A DNA stretch of 5,244 nucleotides from Pirellulales bacterium (lineage in GTDB: Bacteria; Planctomycetota; Planctomycetia; Pirellulales; JAICIG01). The stretch is from contig JAICIG010000502.1 of the NCBI GenBank assembly GCA_025924495.1, positions 1 to 5,244 of the forward strand, given 5' to 3'. The notes beneath the pieces were generated by a model. The model was not told where the DNA came from. It did not search any database and saw nothing but the letters and a program-made list of their open reading frames with translations. Both the position numbers and the translations under genes were made by a program. Positions 1 through 5,244 of the stretch are shown here, in pieces. Within the stretch, counting starts at the first letter, position 1, and the number at the start of each line of letters is the position of its first letter.

Positions 1-1911
1 CATGTGAACAGCACGAAAGGGAACGCCGATTACACGATCGAAGAGCCAATCCACTACCCGTTCGCCCAGAGCGAGAACAAGTTGCTGCAATACGTGAACC
101 AGCAGCTCGTCAAGGCCAAGCCCTCGCTCCACAAAAGGACATTTCTGAAGGCTGAGCACAAGACGGCCGAATTCTGCTCTACCTGCCACAAGGTCCATTT
201 GCCCTTTGCGCTTAACAAATACCGTGAATTCCTGCGGGGCCAAAACCATTACGATCCATACTTGCTGAGCGGGGTATCCGGACATGGCGCCCGCAGCTTT
301 TACTATCCGGAGAAAGCCAAGCAGAATTGCGCCGAATGCCACATGCCGCAGAAGGCGTCCGACGATTTCGGCGCCAGGCTGTTCGCTGACGCCAAGCAAT
401 TGAGCATCCACAACCATCTTTTCCCCGCGGCCAATACGGGCCTTGCCTGGCTTAAAGATTCACCCGAGACCATCAAAGCGCACCAGGATTTCCTCTCCGG
501 AGCCATGCGTCTGGATATCTTCGGCGTGCGCGACGGAAGCGGTATTGATGGGCGGTTGACGGCGCCACTGCGGCCCGAGGTTCCCGTGCTGAAGCCAGGG
601 CAGAAATATCTGCTGGAAACGGTGCTGCGGACCATGAAGATGGGGCATCTGTTCACGCAGGGAACCGTTGATTCGAATGAGGTGTGGGTCGATGTGACCG
701 TAACCAGCGGCGATACAGTCATCGGACGTTCGGGCGGAATGAGCGAAGATCGCGAAGTCGATCCTTGGTCGCACTTTGTCAATGTGTTCATGCTCGACAA
801 AGACGGTAACCGGATCGATCGCCGCAATCCCGAAGATATTTTCGTGCCGCTTTACAATCACCAAATTCCGCCTGGCGCAGGCCAGGTCGTGCACTTCGGG
901 TTGGAATTGCCCGAGGACTTAACGGCGCCGGTCACCGTGGAAGCGAAGTTGCAATACCGCAAATTCGACAAACGCTATATGGACTTCGTGGCCAAATCGG
1001 CGGCGGAGAAAGGCCAGGTACTGCGAGGGCAGCAGGCGGACAAGCCGTACCTCAACGAATTGCCGATCACTACCCTGGCGAGCGATCGCATCACGTTTCC
1101 CGTGGCCGGCGTCGAGGGTACGCCGGACAACCCCAAGTCGCCGATCGAGCCTTGGCAGCGTTGGAACGACTATGGTATCGGGCTGTTACTCGAGGGGCAA
1201 AGCGGCGCGAAAGGCGAGCTGCTGCAAGCCGCCGAAGCGTTTGCGAAGGTCGAAGAGTTGGGTCGTTTCGACGGTCCGCTCAATCTGGCCCGCGTTTACT
1301 ATGCGGAAGGCCGACTCGATGAGGCGGTTGAGGCGGTTCGCCGAGCGGCTGAGCACAAAAACCCGCCGGCTCCGGCCTGGACGTTGAACTGGCTCAGCGG
1401 ACTCGTGAACCGGCAGCAGGGGCGTCTGACCGAGGCCGAAAGAAATTTTCGCAACATCCTCGAAGACCGAACCGAAGCGATGATCGAGCGGGGCTTCGAT
1501 TTCAGTCTCGATTATGAAATCGTCAACTTGCATGGGCAAACGTTGTTCGACCTGGCGAAACAATCGCGAGGGGCCAACCGCCTGGAAGAACGCGAAGCTT
1601 ACTTGCGCCAGGCTGTGGAACAGTTCGAAAAGACGCTTAAGATTGACTCGGAAAACGTCACGGCGCACTACAACTTGCAGTTGCTCTACGCTCAACTTGG
1701 CGATAAAGAGAAAGCCGCAGAGCATCGCCACGCGCATGCACGTTATAAGCCCGACGACAATGCGAGCGATCGCGCAATGGCTTTGGCCAGACAGAAATAT
1801 CCGGCAGCCAATCACGCCGCCGAGGCAATCGTGATCTATTCGCTACATCGGGCGGGCGCGCCCGAGCTGCCGCAACCCAACGGCGTCGGCCCTGCAGGCG
1901 GCGGGCATTGA
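1..1911 (+). CDS. Multihaem c-type cytochrome with C-terminal TPR repeats (5' end missing)
   Basis: The frame is open from base 1, so the real start is upstream; the GTG at 4 is only the first possible start in the window. Numbering from that GTG, two c-type haem-binding motifs are visible: CSTCH at residues 58-62 (175-189) and CAECH at 109-113 (328-342), the second continuing as CHMP, which is common in multihaem cytochromes. More motifs are likely in the missing N-terminal part, together with the export signal that haem attachment requires. Residues about 165-345 form a region without CxxCH that looks beta-rich. From about residue 400 to the end, alanine/leucine-rich helical repeats resemble TPRs, for example around 422-453, 457-490 and 552-585. 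The likely role is extracytoplasmic electron transfer with the TPR part as a protein-binding scaffold; the redox partner cannot be read from the sequence. The stop is TGA at 1909-1911, 30 nt before the next gene, suggesting co-transcription. Confidence is high for the family and low for any specific reaction. Confidence 0.88.
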   Translation, partial: HVNSTKGNADYTIEEPIHYPFAQSENKLLQYVNQQLVKAKPSLHKRTFLKAEHKTAEFCSTCHKVHLPFALNKYREFLRGQNHYDPYLLSGVSGHGARSFYYPEKAKQNCAECHMPQKASDDFGARLFADAKQLSIHNHLFPAANTGLAWLKDSPETIKAHQDFLSGAMRLDIFGVRDGSGIDGRLTAPLRPEVPVLKPGQKYLLETVLRTMKMGHLFTQGTVDSNEVWVDVTVTSGDTVIGRSGGMSEDREVDPWSHFVNVFMLDKDGNRIDRRNPEDIFVPLYNHQIPPGAGQVVHFGLELPEDLTAPVTVEAKLQYRKFDKRYMDFVAKSAAEKGQVLRGQQADKPYLNELPITTLASDRITFPVAGVEGTPDNPKSPIEPWQRWNDYGIGLLLEGQSGAKGELLQAAEAFAKVEELGRFDGPLNLARVYYAEGRLDEAVEAVRRAAEHKNPPAPAWTLNWLSGLVNRQQGRLTEAERNFRNILEDRTEAMIERGFDFSLDYEIVNLHGQTLFDLAKQSRGANRLEEREAYLRQAVEQFEKTLKIDSENVTAHYNLQLLYAQLGDKEKAAEHRHAHARYKPDDNASDRAMALARQKYPAANHAAEAIVIYSLHRAGAPELPQPNGVGPAGGGH

Positions 1912-1929
1912 TTTGTAGCGGCAGCGACC

Positions 1930-1934
1930 AGGAG
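1930..1934 (+). promoter_or_regulatory. Ribosome binding site that decides a TTG start
   Basis: AGGAG lies 7 nt upstream of the TTG at 1942-1944. No ATG or GTG is as well placed: the first in-frame ATG is at codon 25, at the edge of the membrane segment and without a comparable upstream site. This supports TTG as the start of the CRTAC1-type gene. Confidence 0.7.
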
Positions 1935-1941
1935 CACTGTT

Positions 1942-3846
1942 TTGAGCGAAACCGTGGAAACTCAGGATTCCGGCGACGAATTGGAACGCGACGATGCGGT
2001 CATCGCTCAAGCGATGCGCGCGTCGCTGATCGCAATTGCAGTCGTCGCGATATCCGCCGGGGGTGCGGCTTACTGGTATCTGCGTCCTGTGAAACCCCAG
2101 ACGGTAAAATCGGGCCCAGCGCCTTTGCCCGAGAGGCGAAAGGTCGCCGAAATCGAGTTGCCCCGGATGTTGTTTAGCGACATCACGCGGCAAAGCGGCA
2201 TCACGTTCATCCACGAGAACGGCGCGTATGGGGACAAGCTGTTGCCCGAGACGATGGGGGGCGGCTGCGCCTTCTTCGATTTCGATAACGATGGCGATCA
2301 GGATCTGTTGCTCGTGAATTCGACCTATTGGCCGGGCCATGAACCGGACGATCGCGAGCAATCCGTGTCGGCCCTTTATCGCAACGACGGCCATGGCCAT
2401 TTCGACAACGTGACGGCCATCTCAGGGTTAGGCGTCAATTGCTACGGGATGGGTTGCGCGGTGGGCGATTTCGACAACGATGGCTGGGTCGACGTCTTCA
2501 TTACTGCCGTTGGCAAGAACCGGCTGTTCCGCAATCAGGAAGGGCATTTCTCCGAAATCACGGATGAAGCTGGCGTGGGCGGAACGGACGACGACTGGAG
2601 CACTTGCTCCGCCTGGTTCGATTACGACAACGATGGCGATCTCGATTTGTTCGTCGGAAATTATGTGCGCTGGTCCCAGGCCATCGATCTGGCGCTGCAT
2701 TGCACCCTCAAGGGAGAAGGCCGCGCCTATTGCCGACCCGATGCCTTCGCCGGCACGTTCCCTTACCTCTATCGCAACGATGGAGCAGGGAAGTTCGCCG
2801 ATGTCTCGGAATCGGCCGGCGTGCAAATCCGCAATCCCGATACGGGCGTGCCGCTAGCCAAATCGTTGGGGGTCGCTCCGATCGACCTGGACCTCGACGG
2901 CTGGATGGACCTGGTCGTCGCCAACGACACGGTGCAGAACCTGCTGTTTCACAACCGAGGCGACGGCACTTTCGAGGAGTTGGGGGCCATCTCGGGCGTG
3001 GCCTTCGACGCCGAAGGTCGTGCGCGCGGCGCGATGGGAATTGATTCCGGGCGCTTCCGCAACGATGAAACGCTCGGGCTGGCGATCGGCAACTTTTCCA
3101 ACGAAATGACTGCCCTGTATGTGACGCAAGGCGCTCCGCTGCAGTTTGCCGACGACGCCGTCGCCACAGGCCTGGGCCCGCCATCGAGGTTGATGCTCAA
3201 ATTTGGCTTATTCTTTTTCGACTGCGATCTCGATGGGCGACTCGACGTGCTCACCGCCAACGGCCACCTCGAAGAAGACATTCAAAAAGTGCAGCAGAGC
3301 CAACATTACGAACAACCGCCGCACCTGTACTGGAATTGCGGCCCCGATGCGGATTCCGAATTCCGCCTTGTTCCCCCCGAGCTTTGCGGGTCCGATTTCA
3401 GCAAGCCAATGGTCGGTCGCGGCGCTGCGTTCTCCGACATCGACGGTGATGGCGACCTGGATGTGCTGGTCACGGCGGTCCATGGCGCGCCGCGGCTGCT
3501 GCGGAACGACCAGCAATTGGGGCGTCATTGGCTGCGCGTCAAATTGATTGGCGGCAAATGCAACCGCGATGCTATTGGCGCCTGGATCGAAGCTCATCTC
3601 GGCGAACACATTCTCAGCCGACAGGTAATGCCCACCCGAAGTTACTTATCGCAAGTTGAGTTGCCAGTAACATTCGGCCTTGGAGAGGCGAACAAGATCG
3701 ATCGTCTCATCGTGCACTGGCCCGGCGGCGACGACGAGGACCTTGAATCTCCACCGGTCGATCAAGTATTGACGATTGAACAATCCAGCGCGGCAGCGCA
3801 ATCTGCCCACAATAAGACTGAGGCGCCTGCTCATGCCAAACATTGA
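1942..3846 (+). CDS. CRTAC1 family protein: FG-GAP/VCBS repeats with ASPIC/UnbV domain, N-terminal membrane anchor
   Basis: This is a 634-residue protein starting at TTG. An acidic N-terminus is followed by one hydrophobic segment (about 27-47, ending AYWYL) with no clear cleavage site, so it is probably a membrane anchor with the rest outside the cytoplasm. From about residue 75 it follows the CRTAC1 pattern (FSDIT-x-QSGI, then LLPETMGGG). At least six Ca-binding-like Dx(D/N)xDGxxD loops typical of FG-GAP/VCBS beta-propeller blades begin at about residues 113, 176, 227, 315, 427 and 499; those at 315 and 427 are less regular. The ASPIC/UnbV domain (GRHWLRVKL at about 527 to about 605) closes the protein, with an A/T-rich-in-residue low-complexity tail. 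Family members are exported, calcium-binding and mostly of unknown function; no catalytic residues are recognisable. It sits 30 nt after the cytochrome gene and overlaps the AhpD-like gene by 14 nt, so translational coupling is likely. The family call is secure and the function is not. Confidence 0.93.
   Translation: MSETVETQDSGDELERDDAVIAQAMRASLIAIAVVAISAGGAAYWYLRPVKPQTVKSGPAPLPERRKVAEIELPRMLFSDITRQSGITFIHENGAYGDKLLPETMGGGCAFFDFDNDGDQDLLLVNSTYWPGHEPDDREQSVSALYRNDGHGHFDNVTAISGLGVNCYGMGCAVGDFDNDGWVDVFITAVGKNRLFRNQEGHFSEITDEAGVGGTDDDWSTCSAWFDYDNDGDLDLFVGNYVRWSQAIDLALHCTLKGEGRAYCRPDAFAGTFPYLYRNDGAGKFADVSESAGVQIRNPDTGVPLAKSLGVAPIDLDLDGWMDLVVANDTVQNLLFHNRGDGTFEELGAISGVAFDAEGRARGAMGIDSGRFRNDETLGLAIGNFSNEMTALYVTQGAPLQFADDAVATGLGPPSRLMLKFGLFFFDCDLDGRLDVLTANGHLEEDIQKVQQSQHYEQPPHLYWNCGPDADSEFRLVPPELCGSDFSKPMVGRGAAFSDIDGDGDLDVLVTAVHGAPRLLRNDQQLGRHWLRVKLIGGKCNRDAIGAWIEAHLGEHILSRQVMPTRSYLSQVELPVTFGLGEANKIDRLIVHWPGGDDEDLESPPVDQVLTIEQSSAAAQSAHNKTEAPAHAKH
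3820..3823 (+). promoter_or_regulatory. Probable ribosome binding site for the AhpD-like gene
   Basis: GAGG lies 9 nt upstream of the ATG at 3833, inside the end of the preceding gene. It favours 3833 over an in-frame ATG at 3776. The earlier start would add 19 basic residues before the conserved family start (MPNIEWIEDD-like) and lengthen the overlap to 71 nt. Confidence 0.5.
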
Positions 3847-4399
3847 ATGGATCGAAGACGACGATGCAACAGGCCAGGCCGCCGAAGTCTACGCGGCCTG
3901 GAAGAAAGCGAATCCGGGACGAGCACAAATGCCTGGCATCTTGAAATGCTTCAGTCAGCGGCCCGACTTTCTGAAGCAGGTCATCGATTTTGGCAACACA
4001 ATTCATTTTTCCGAAGGGCACCTAACGCGGCGAACGAAAGAAATGATCGCCACGTTGGTGTCCGGCCTGAACCAGTGCCCTTACTGACTGGGCTCGCATG
4101 CATATTTCCTGCAGTTGCAGGGCGGCACGGACGAGGTCATCGAAGCTTTAGGGCGCAGCGATGTTGCCGCTGCTGCTTTGAGTTCGCCGGAACGCGCGCT
4201 CATGGAGTTTGTGGAACTAGTCACACGACATGCTTATCGCACGACGCCGGAGCATACAGCCGCGCTTCGGCAAGCAGGTTGGAGCGATCCGCAGATCGCC
4301 GAGGCGGTTTACATTACGGCGCTGTTCGCTTTCTTCAATCGCGTGGCCGATGCGTTTGGACTGGCGGACCCCGGTTATCGACAGTTGGCTCCAAAGTGA
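3833..4399 (+). CDS. AhpD-like / carboxymuconolactone decarboxylase family peroxidase-related protein, probable selenoprotein (Sec at TGA 4085-4087)
   Basis: Read through the TGA at 4085-4087, this gives a 188-residue protein ending at TGA 4397-4399, the usual size of peroxidase-related AhpD-like proteins. The active site reads N80-Q-C82-P-Y84-U85-L-G-S-H89, with E70 upstream. Mycobacterium tuberculosis AhpD uses Glu118, Cys130, His132, Cys133 and His137; the spacing here matches exactly (E70, C82, Y84, U85, H89), so TGA replaces the peroxidatic cysteine. The expected activity is reduction of hydroperoxides or disulfides by a thiol/selenol pair. No signal peptide is seen, so it should be cytoplasmic. 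The C-terminal half (helices from about 95 to 180, ending in the family-like AVYITALFAFFNRVADAFGL) is intact and in the same frame, with no other stop or frameshift. A SECIS-like hairpin follows the TGA. The alternatives are a recent TGC/TGT-to-TGA nonsense mutation or a sequencing error. The family call is very sure; the selenocysteine call is likely but unproven, since selA, selB, selC and selD are not in the window. Confidence 0.85.
4085..4087 (+). other. In-frame TGA, probable selenocysteine codon
   Basis: This TGA occupies codon 85 of the AhpD-like gene, at the second cysteine of the CxxC motif (CPY-U). Cysteine codons TGC and TGT differ from it by one base. The frame is open on both sides and conserved family residues resume at once (LGSHA). 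Cys/Sec exchange at a redox-active cysteine is the classic signature of a selenoprotein. Confidence 0.78.
4108..4121 (+). promoter_or_regulatory. Candidate bacterial SECIS hairpin
   Basis: CCTGC (4108-4112) pairs with GCAGG (4117-4121) around the loop AGTT (4113-4116); T4107-G4122 can add a wobble pair. The loop begins 25 nt after the TGA and has G as its second base, followed by T. Published bacterial SECIS models ask for a short stem, a small loop with a G among the first two bases, and about 16-37 nt from UGA to loop; all are met. Unpaired T residues at 4105-4106 lie just below the stem, where the Escherichia coli fdhF element has a bulged U, but equivalence is a guess. A short lower helix (TGC 4099-4101 with GCA 4125-4127) is possible. 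The hairpin lies within the coding sequence (F-L-Q-L-Q-G), as bacterial SECIS elements do. Confidence 0.68.
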
Positions 4400-4432
4400 C
4401 CGGTACTTGAGCCTCTCCCCGAGCGACGACGT

Positions 4433-4449
4433 TGGTCGTTCAACGACCA
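4433..4449 (+). terminator. Hairpin after the operon, possible transcription end
   Basis: TGGTCGT (4433-4439) and ACGACCA (4443-4449) form a perfect 7-bp stem with a 3-nt loop, beginning 34 nt after the stop of the AhpD-like gene. No T run follows, so it is not a standard intrinsic terminator. It could instead stabilise the 3' end of the mRNA. Confidence 0.3.
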
Positions 4450-4854
4450 CGCGATAGAGCAGCTCGTTGGATTAAGGCGACGCAACGCTTCTCGCAAAGC
4501 CGCAATGTGTAATCTCTTGCAGCCCGTGAGCTACATGCCTGGCAAGCGAGTAATCCGCCTTTTGCGGGATCACAATCTTTTTCCCAGGGCGCGGAAATGC
4601 TTGCGGAGGAGGGCAAATCTCGCATAATGTCCCGGTGTAACTTGCCGGTCTGGAGCAGCACTACCACGGACGACTTCGAATTTCTCCAGCTTGATCGCGA
4701 ACCACGGAAGGCGATCTGCCGTACTGAGTGGCTGTGCCGCCAGGTGATAACGGCAATAACGCCAAGTCCGGGCAAGCCGGAGCGGATGAGGAGATGAGTC
4801 TTCGTTGGAGCCGCGTGCGTTGTTTTTTGACAGCGTTTTGTTAACCAGGAAAAT

Positions 4855-4860
4855 GAGGAA
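4855..4860 (+). promoter_or_regulatory. Ribosome binding site of the exported-protein gene
   Basis: GAGGAA lies 4 nt before the ATG at 4865 (6 nt from the end of GAGG). It is a good Shine-Dalgarno placement and fixes the start so that the product begins with a full signal peptide. Confidence 0.7.
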
Positions 4861-4864
4861 CCCC

Positions 4865-5244
4865 ATGAAATTGCTGACATCTTTCTCTTGCATGGCTTTG
4901 ATGCTGGCTGGCGTGTCTTTCGCCGCCGCAGCGGAACTGAAGAGCGGCGTTCAGCCGGGCGATCCGATCGGCGCCTTCGACGTCGTGAAGTGCGCTGGCG
5001 CCGCCGATGATGGCGTCGATACGGGCGCCAAGCTCTGCTACCGTTGCAAGTACGGCGGCCGTCCCATGGTCATGGTCTTTACTCGCAAGACGAATGACAA
5101 GTTGGCGGGTTTGGTCCAGAAGCTCGACTCGGCCGTGGCCCACAATACCGACGCCAAACTGGCCGCCTTTGTGAATTTGCTGGGCGACGATCAGGAAGCG
5201 CTCGAAGCGGAAGCCAAGAAGTTCGCCTCCAAGGCGAAGGTTGA
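4865..5244 (+). CDS. Small exported CxxC protein, possibly thioredoxin-like (3' end missing)
   Basis: The frame is open from ATG 4865 to the window edge, giving 126 codons plus two bases. Residues 1-23 form a typical signal peptide: K2, a hydrophobic core (about 10-20) and an AAAA stretch, with cleavage expected just before E24. The mature part carries a lone C43 and a CYRC motif at 58-61, followed by KYGGRP and a hydrophobic strand (MVMVF, 68-72), an arrangement like a CxxC before a beta strand. An alanine/lysine-rich amphipathic region (about 75-126) follows, containing FVNLLG. I recall similar short secreted proteins as common in planctomycete genomes and usually hypothetical; the thioredoxin-like fold is inferred from the CxxC and helix/strand pattern, not from a clear family match. 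Lysine is almost always AAG and alanine often GCC, hinting at good expression. The 465-base gap upstream means it probably has its own promoter. Confidence 0.82.
   Translation, partial: MKLLTSFSCMALMLAGVSFAAAAELKSGVQPGDPIGAFDVVKCAGAADDGVDTGAKLCYRCKYGGRPMVMVFTRKTNDKLAGLVQKLDSAVAHNTDAKLAAFVNLLGDDQEALEAEAKKFASKAKV

Larger units (their letters stand above)
4400..4864 (+). other. Intergenic region with no recognisable gene
   Basis: This 465-base gap separates the AhpD-like gene from the small exported-protein gene. Open frames of about 66-146 codons exist on both strands, but none shows a recognisable motif. The minus-strand ones start inside or next to the signal-peptide region of the downstream gene, so they look like chance frames. 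It holds a compact hairpin near its left end, a weaker imperfect hairpin at about 4552-4570 (ATCCGC / GCGGGAT with a bulged G) followed by a short T run at 4578-4582, and a T-rich stretch at 4821-4840 just before the next gene. The promoter of the downstream gene should lie here, but no convincing -35/-10 pair is visible. Confidence 0.6.

Noticed and set aside
4085..4399. AhpD-like gene as a pseudogene split by a nonsense mutation
   Set aside because: Only one stop interrupts it, it is TGA, it falls precisely on a catalytic cysteine, the rest of the frame is intact and conserved-looking, and a SECIS-like hairpin follows. A nonsense mutation remains possible but is less likely.
3847..4410. 187-codon plus-strand frame continuing after the CRTAC1-type gene stop
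   Set aside because: It is an arginine-rich shadow frame over the AhpD-like gene, which has clear family conservation in its own frame. No sign of read-through of the stop at 3844-3846 is seen.
4552..4582. Imperfect hairpin followed by TTTTT as an intrinsic terminator
   Set aside because: The stem has a bulge and the T run begins about 7 nt after it, too far for a standard terminator.
4597..4797. Plus-strand 66-codon open frame in the intergenic region
   Set aside because: It has no recognisable motif and no good ribosome binding site, and its composition is not protein-like.
4827..4855. Promoter with -35 TTGACA at 4827-4832
   Set aside because: The -35 is perfect, but the hexamer 17 nt downstream (AAAATG at 4850-4855) is a poor -10 and runs into the ribosome binding site, leaving almost no leader.
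4440..4893. Two minus-strand open frames (to 4880 and 4893) as real genes
   Set aside because: They start inside or beside the signal-peptide region of the exported-protein gene, have no recognisable motif, and overlap each other in different frames, as expected of chance frames.

Overview
The window looks like a piece of a planctomycete chromosome (Pirellulales-type, or an environmental relative). This is inferred from gene content: a multihaem cytochrome fused to TPR repeats, a CRTAC1-type FG-GAP/ASPIC-UnbV protein, and a small secreted CxxC protein with the 'LCYRC-KYG-RP' motif, all types I associate with Planctomycetes. The GC-rich coding style and a TTG start fit but do not prove it. No rRNA or other taxonomic marker is present.

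Layout: (1) 1-1911 (+) is the 3' part of a multihaem c-type cytochrome with a C-terminal TPR region; its start lies upstream of the window. (2) 1942-3846 (+) is a membrane-anchored CRTAC1/VCBS-repeat protein with a C-terminal ASPIC/UnbV domain, begun by a TTG with a good Shine-Dalgarno. (3) 3833-4399 (+) is an AhpD-like (carboxymuconolactone decarboxylase family) peroxidase-related protein. It overlaps gene 2 by 14 nt and carries an in-frame TGA exactly where the second cysteine of the family's CxxC active site belongs. (4) 4400-4864 has no recognisable gene. (5) 4865-5244 (+) is the 5' part of a small exported protein that runs off the window.

The main result is gene 3. Simple ORF calling breaks it into two pieces (3833-4087, and an open continuation from 4088). 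The two pieces are in the same frame and together give an intact 188-residue family member with the motif C82-P-Y-U85-x-x-x-H89. A hairpin (CCTGC/GCAGG with an AGTT loop, 4108-4121) lies 25 nt after the TGA, which fits the published pattern of bacterial SECIS elements. The most likely reading is a selenoprotein with selenocysteine at the peroxidatic position, not a pseudogene.

Genes 1-3 are tightly packed (30-nt gap, then a 14-nt overlap) and are probably one operon. It would join an extracytoplasmic haem/TPR protein, an anchored beta-propeller-like protein and a cytoplasmic thiol/selenol peroxidase. A shared redox role is an inference from arrangement only.
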